Assembly: GCA_900549675.1 (NCBI GenBank)
Contig: URPG01000049.1
Coordinates: forward strand, 1 to 10,173
DNA from: an uncultured Oscillospiraceae bacterium
GTDB taxonomy: Bacteria > Bacillota > Clostridia > Oscillospirales > Acutalibacteraceae
Reading direction: 5' to 3'
DNA: 10,173 bases
Part shown: positions 7,389-10,173 of the stretch, in pieces
How positions within the stretch are numbered: position 1 is the first letter of the stretch
How the letters are laid out: every line of letters begins with the position of its first letter
Position numbers and translations under genes: made by a program
The notes under the pieces: generated by a model
Databases searched by the model: none
What the model saw: the letters and a program-made list of their open reading frames with translations, nothing else
Told to the model about the DNA's origin: nothing

Positions 7389-8444
7389 TCAGTTGATGGT
7401 TTGAATCGAATGTCTTTTCATTAAATGATTGGCTATAATGTTTTTTTGATAATTCATGTTTGGATTATGGAGGTTTTCAAGAGCAATTTCAGCCGCAACA
7501 AGACCAATCTCTTTAAGATTTATCTTAATGGTAGAAAGAGGAGGATAAAGAAAGGAAGCAACATCTCTGTCATCAAATCCCATTAATGAAATATCCTGCG
7601 GTATTTTTTTGCCTTGCTGATAAATGGTTTGATAGGCACCGGCCGCCATAATGTCATTCATACAAAAAAGGGCTGTAATATCAGGATGAGAATCAAGAAG
7701 ATTTTTTGAAATATCTATGCCGCTGAGATAATCCCATTTTCCAAATTGAACATAGGAAGAGTCAAAGCTGAGGTGGTATTCCATAAAAGCTTTTTGTACG
7801 CCCTCCAAACGTTGTTGGCATGGAGAGGAACCTTCTAAACCACCGATAATACCGATTTTGCGGTGACCGGCCTCCAAAAGCTGAAGCATTGCCATATATC
7901 CTCCTTGAAAATTGTCGTAGGATACACAATGACGGTTTTCGTCTTCGGAGGTGCAGTAAGCAAATACAACCGGCCGGCGGTTATCTTCAATAATTCCGGT
8001 GATATCACGGTCAAACATCGCCACAAAAATAACCGTATCAACCATAGCAGATTCTGTTAAAAAAGAAATGGCTTTATTGATTTTATCTTTATAATCAACG
8101 ATATGAGCATATTGGTTATAAATTTTTTCTAAAATTCTCAAATCATACAGAAGAATTTGATATCCGTTTTCTTCAGCATATTCACTGATTCCATTGATAA
8201 CCTCAGGGACAGAAAAACCTCGGATATCCTCCACAACGATACCAATGGTTTTAGTGCTCTTTTTTCTAAGACTTTTTGCAATGTTACTGGGTTGGTAATG
8301 ATTCTCTTCGATGATTTTTAAAACCCGTTCACGGGTCTGAGGAGAAACCTTATCTCTGCCATTGATAACATAGGATACGGTTGCAGAAGAAACACCCGCC
8401 AACTCAGCAATTTTTTTCATGGACATAGGAGAGTTTTTTGCCAT
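7389..8444 (-). CDS. LacI/GalR-family transcriptional repressor
   Basis: This is a 351-residue cytoplasmic DNA-binding regulator of normal LacI length. The N-terminal helix-turn-helix is classical: MKKIAELAGVSSATVSYVIN (9-28), then RDKVSPQTRERVLKIIEE (30-47). The hinge helix SNIAKSLR (53-60) carries L59, the leucine that in this family wedges into the central CpG of the operator. The effector domain (66-351) is periplasmic-binding-protein-like, with KTIGIVVEDI (65-74), YDNFQGGYMA (176-185), GHRKIGIIGG (193-202), ALFCMNDIMAAGA (258-270) and LMGFDD (287-292). ATG 8444 is preceded by AGGAAA about 8 nt upstream; M7 and M9 are possible later starts, but less likely. It is the first gene of the operon it probably represses. 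The inducer is probably a sugar imported by the encoded transporter, which is inference from context. Confidence 0.95.
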   Translation of the reverse strand: MAKNSPMSMKKIAELAGVSSATVSYVINGRDKVSPQTRERVLKIIEENHYQPSNIAKSLRKKSTKTIGIVVEDIRGFSVPEVINGISEYAEENGYQILLYDLRILEKIYNQYAHIVDYKDKINKAISFLTESAMVDTVIFVAMFDRDITGIIEDNRRPVVFAYCTSEDENRHCVSYDNFQGGYMAMLQLLEAGHRKIGIIGGLEGSSPCQQRLEGVQKAFMEYHLSFDSSYVQFGKWDYLSGIDISKNLLDSHPDITALFCMNDIMAAGAYQTIYQQGKKIPQDISLMGFDDRDVASFLYPPLSTIKINLKEIGLVAAEIALENLHNPNMNYQKNIIANHLMKRHSIQTIN

Positions 8445-8475
8445 TTTATTTTCCTACTCTATCTAAAACATTTAG

Positions 8476-8487
8476 TTAATCGATTAA
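8476..8487. promoter_or_regulatory. Probable LacI-family operator TTAATCGATTAA
   Basis: This is a perfect 12-bp palindrome with a central CG, the classical form of LacI/GalR-family operators. It lies 31 bp upstream of the lacI start and, relative to the promoter at 8498-8526, covers about +5 to +16, where a bound repressor would block initiation or early elongation. The neighbouring lacI gene, with its conserved hinge leucine, is the obvious binder. No second perfect copy is present in the window. Confidence 0.75.
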
Positions 8488-8497
8488 TTCTATACCA

Positions 8498-8526
8498 ATT
8501 ATGCATAAATGATATATAAAAGTCAA
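8498..8526 (-). promoter_or_regulatory. Sigma-A promoter of the sugar operon
   Basis: On the minus strand the -35 TTGACT (8526-8521) and -10 CATAAT (8503-8498) are separated by exactly 17 nt. Each matches the sigma-A consensus at five of six positions. The predicted start site is near 8491, giving an untranslated leader of about 47 nt before lacI. A second TTGACT lies 7 bp further upstream (8533-8528), and an A/T-rich stretch beyond it could act as an UP element. Confidence 0.75.
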
Positions 8527-8531
8527 TAGTC

Positions 8532-8546
8532 AAATAAAATTTATTT
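8532..8546. repeat. Short A/T palindrome upstream of the operon promoter
   Basis: AAATAAA, a central A, and TTTATTT form a perfect 7+1+7 inverted repeat centred about 48 bp upstream of the predicted start site. It could be an UP element or a regulator site, but such palindromes also arise by chance in DNA this A/T-rich. Confidence 0.35.
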
Positions 8547-8595
8547 AGTTTTTTTGTTAAATTTGAAAATATTATTAAAAAGAAGAAAAATCAAT

Positions 8596-8617
8596 ATTTC
8601 ATCAATTATTTCATCAA
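8596..8617. repeat. Direct repeat ATTTCATCAA, 12-bp period
   Basis: ATTTCATCAA occurs at 8596-8605 and again at 8608-8617, with a degenerate third copy (ATTCTTCAA, 8622-8630). It lies about 85-105 bp upstream of the ABC-F start site. Function is unknown; it may be chance in AT-rich DNA. Confidence 0.4.
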
Positions 8618-8686
8618 ATTAATTCTTCAATATATTTATTAATAAATGTTTTGGTACTAATGCAGTAGAAAAAGGATGTGAAATTA

Positions 8687-8695
8687 TGCTATAAT
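8687..8695 (+). promoter_or_regulatory. Extended -10 promoter of the ABC-F gene
   Basis: TGCTATAAT combines a perfect -10 hexamer with the upstream TG of extended -10 promoters. No good -35 is found at 16-18 bp upstream (only TAGAAA-like sequence near 8666), which extended -10 promoters tolerate. Transcription should start near 8702. Confidence 0.65.
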
Positions 8696-8701
8696 CAATT
8701 T

Positions 8702-8790
8702 AGCATATCTGGCATATGAAAGATTTTCGGTAAATCAAAATGTAATATATCTAATAGTATCATGGAGAACCAAAGATAAAGGAGTTAAAT
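8702..8790 (+). other. 5' leader of the ABC-F gene with two small hairpins and a five-codon ORF
   Basis: The predicted leader is about 89 nt. CATAT (8704-8708) pairs with ATATG (8714-8718), and GATTT (8722-8726) pairs with AAATC (8732-8736), giving two 5-bp stems. A minimal ORF, ATG AAA GAT TTT CGG TAA (MKDFR, 8716-8733), overlaps both, and an ATGTAA start-stop pair follows at 8740. The ORF lacks a clear ribosome binding site. AAAGGAG (8778-8784) serves the main gene. No intrinsic terminator is visible, so attenuation is only a possibility. Confidence 0.35.
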
Positions 8791-10173
8791 ATGCTGTTAT
8801 CGGCAGAACATCTATCCAAAAATTATGGATTGAAACAGTTGTTAGACGATGTTTCTCTTTATGTAAATACAGGTGATAAGATTGGTATTATCGGCATTAA
8901 CGGAACAGGCAAGAGTACGCTTTTAAAAATTTTGGCTGGAGCAGAATCTGCCGACAGTGGAACTCGGGCCGTAAACCCGAATATACAGCTTTCTTATTTG
9001 CCGCAAAATCCCCCTTTTGAGGATGATTTAACGGTTTTAGAGCAAGTTTTTGCTGAGTTTCCTCCTGCTTTTCGGGAATTGAATGAATATGAAGCAAAAG
9101 CTATGCTTACCAAATTGGGAATCTCTGATTTTGATGCCAAAATCGGTACATTATCAGGAGGGCAACGCAAAAGAGTGGCCTTGGCAATTGCCTTAATTCA
9201 TCCGGCTGACATTTTAGTGCTTGATGAACCTACCAACCATTTAGACAGCGAAATGGTAACATGGCTTGAGCAAAAACTAAAACGCTTTAACGGCGGCATT
9301 ATTATGGTTACGCATGACCGTTATTTTTTGGAACGGGTGGTCAATCGTATCGTCGAGCTCACACATGGCAAACTCTTTACTTATGAGGCAAATTATTCTA
9401 AATATTTGGAGTTAAAATCCCAGAGAGCCGAAATGAGTGCTGCCAGTGAAAGAAAACGTCAGTCTGTCTTGCGGAAAGAATATCAGTGGATTATTCGTGG
9501 TGCCAAAGCGCGCAGTACCAAAAGCCGTTCCCGTATTGACCGTTATGAAGAACTCAAAAATCAAACGGTAGAAGAAGTCGATGAAAAGGTGCGGCTGACA
9601 GGTTTTACCAGCAGGTTGGGCAAAAAAGTCATCGAAATTGATAAAGTCAGTAAATGCTTGGGAGGGCGAACAGTTCTCAATGATTTTTCTTACTGGGTTA
9701 ACAGAAATGACAGAATTGGCATTGTAGGCAGAAACGGGGTTGGAAAATCTACTTTGCTTAATTTAATCAGCGGTAAAATACAACCGGATACCGGTCGTAT
9801 AGACGTTGGAACGACGGTTAACATAGGATACTTTTCGCAAGAGGGACGCGAGTTAAATCCCGAACAGCGCGTATATGATTTTATCACTGAGATTTCTAAT
9901 GAAATTAAAACCGAAGAGGGTGTTTTTTCTGCCTCGCAGATGTTGGAACGATTTTTATTTACATCTGATTTGCAGTACTCGCTCATCGGGAGGTTGAGCG
10001 GGGGAGAGAAAAGAAGACTCTATTTGCTCAGTATCTTAATGGCTGCCCCAAATATTTTGCTGCTCGATGAACCGACCAATGATTTGGATATTGAAACATT
10101 GACGATTTTAGAGGAATACCTAGAATCTTTTGCCGGCCCTGTTTTAGCGGTATCCCATGACCGCTATTTTTTA
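8791..10173 (+). CDS. uup: ABC-F family ATPase, Uup/YfmR subgroup (3' end beyond window)
   Basis: The first 461 residues of a soluble, twin-ATPase ABC-F protein are present; the frame is open to the window edge. Such proteins bind the ribosomal E site and help translation; some confer antibiotic resistance. Domain 1 has Walker A GINGTGKST (35-43), signature LSGGQ (121-125), Walker B with catalytic E146 in LVLDEPTNHLD, and switch H175. The interdomain linker contains EYQWIIRGAKARSTKSRSRI (230-249), typical of Uup/YfmR rather than resistance proteins. Domain 2 has Walker A GRNGVGKST (313-321), signature LSGGE (402-406), E427 and H456. Both catalytic glutamates are intact. The start is ATG 8791 with AAAGGAG 6 nt upstream. 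Full-length relatives are about 630 residues with a C-terminal coiled coil, so roughly 170 residues lie outside. It is divergent from the sugar operon and probably a housekeeping neighbour. Confidence 0.93.
   Translation, partial: MLLSAEHLSKNYGLKQLLDDVSLYVNTGDKIGIIGINGTGKSTLLKILAGAESADSGTRAVNPNIQLSYLPQNPPFEDDLTVLEQVFAEFPPAFRELNEYEAKAMLTKLGISDFDAKIGTLSGGQRKRVALAIALIHPADILVLDEPTNHLDSEMVTWLEQKLKRFNGGIIMVTHDRYFLERVVNRIVELTHGKLFTYEANYSKYLELKSQRAEMSAASERKRQSVLRKEYQWIIRGAKARSTKSRSRIDRYEELKNQTVEEVDEKVRLTGFTSRLGKKVIEIDKVSKCLGGRTVLNDFSYWVNRNDRIGIVGRNGVGKSTLLNLISGKIQPDTGRIDVGTTVNIGYFSQEGRELNPEQRVYDFITEISNEIKTEEGVFSASQMLERFLFTSDLQYSLIGRLSGGEKRRLYLLSILMAAPNILLLDEPTNDLDIETLTILEEYLESFAGPVLAVSHDRYFL

Larger units (their letters stand above)
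8445..8790. other. Divergent intergenic regulatory region
   Basis: This 346-bp, strongly AT-rich stretch has no credible protein gene on either strand. It separates the minus-strand operon from the plus-strand ABC-F gene. Its left part (8445-8546) holds the operon promoter, operator and an upstream palindrome. The middle (8547-8660) holds only A/T-rich sequence and a short direct repeat. The right part (8661-8790) holds the ABC-F promoter and leader. I see no terminator, tRNA or known riboswitch. Confidence 0.8.

Noticed and set aside
8897..9097. 66-codon minus-strand open frame opposite the first ATPase domain of the ABC-F gene
   Set aside because: It is a shadow of the ABC-F coding frame with no independent evidence.
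9690..9986. 98-codon minus-strand open frame opposite the ABC-F gene
   Set aside because: The opposite strand encodes the second ATPase domain with intact motifs. The antisense frame has no family features or start signals.
8791..10173. Reading the ABC-F gene as an antibiotic resistance determinant
   Set aside because: The linker motif GAKARSTKSRSRI and overall layout fit the Uup/YfmR group, and no long resistance-type interdomain extension is present. Resistance cannot be supported from sequence.

Overview
The window looks like a piece of a low-to-moderate GC Bacillota (Firmicutes) chromosome. The signs are strong AGGAGG-type ribosome binding sites, AT-rich intergenic DNA, a long LplA/YtcQ-type sugar-binding lipoprotein with LplB/YtcP-type permeases, and a Uup/YfmR-type ABC-F protein. 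I cannot name genus or species. There are no insertion sequences, CRISPR arrays, RNA genes or phage genes that I can support.

Positions 8-8444, all on the minus strand, form one apparent carbohydrate-uptake operon. In transcription order it contains a LacI-family repressor (8444-7389), two CUT1-type ABC permeases (7306-6362 and 6349-5453), a solute-binding lipoprotein (5423-3675), a large signal-peptide-less protein that I place in the uncharacterised DUF5695 group (3612-1009), and an EutH-like membrane transporter (985-8). The EutH-like gene ends at an early TAG, before the last membrane segment expected in that family. Gaps are short (12, 29, 23 nt) except after lacI (82 nt) and between the lipoprotein and the DUF5695 gene (62 nt), where a perfect 11-bp stem followed by a T tract lies. 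For four genes, Shine-Dalgarno placement decides or supports the start; three starts lie 5 to 12 codons inside the longest ORF.

Positions 8445-8790 are an AT-rich divergent regulatory region. It holds a good sigma-A promoter for the operon (TTGACT, 17 nt, CATAAT). A perfect TTAATCGATTAA palindrome sits at about +5 to +16, which is very likely the LacI operator. On the plus strand an extended -10 (TGCTATAAT) and a leader of about 90 nt precede an ABC-F gene that runs off the right edge.

The likely logic is as follows. The repressor senses an imported sugar or its product and derepresses its own operon. The lipoprotein and two permeases import an oligosaccharide, powered by a shared MsmX-like ATPase encoded elsewhere. 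The DUF5695 protein, probably a cytoplasmic glycan-active enzyme, processes it. The EutH-like protein moves an associated small molecule. The most unusual points are the DUF5695 protein of unknown activity and the presence of a truncated EutH homologue in a sugar operon with no ethanolamine genes in view. I did not find an entirely new system. The best candidate for new biology is this uncharacterised catabolic operon.
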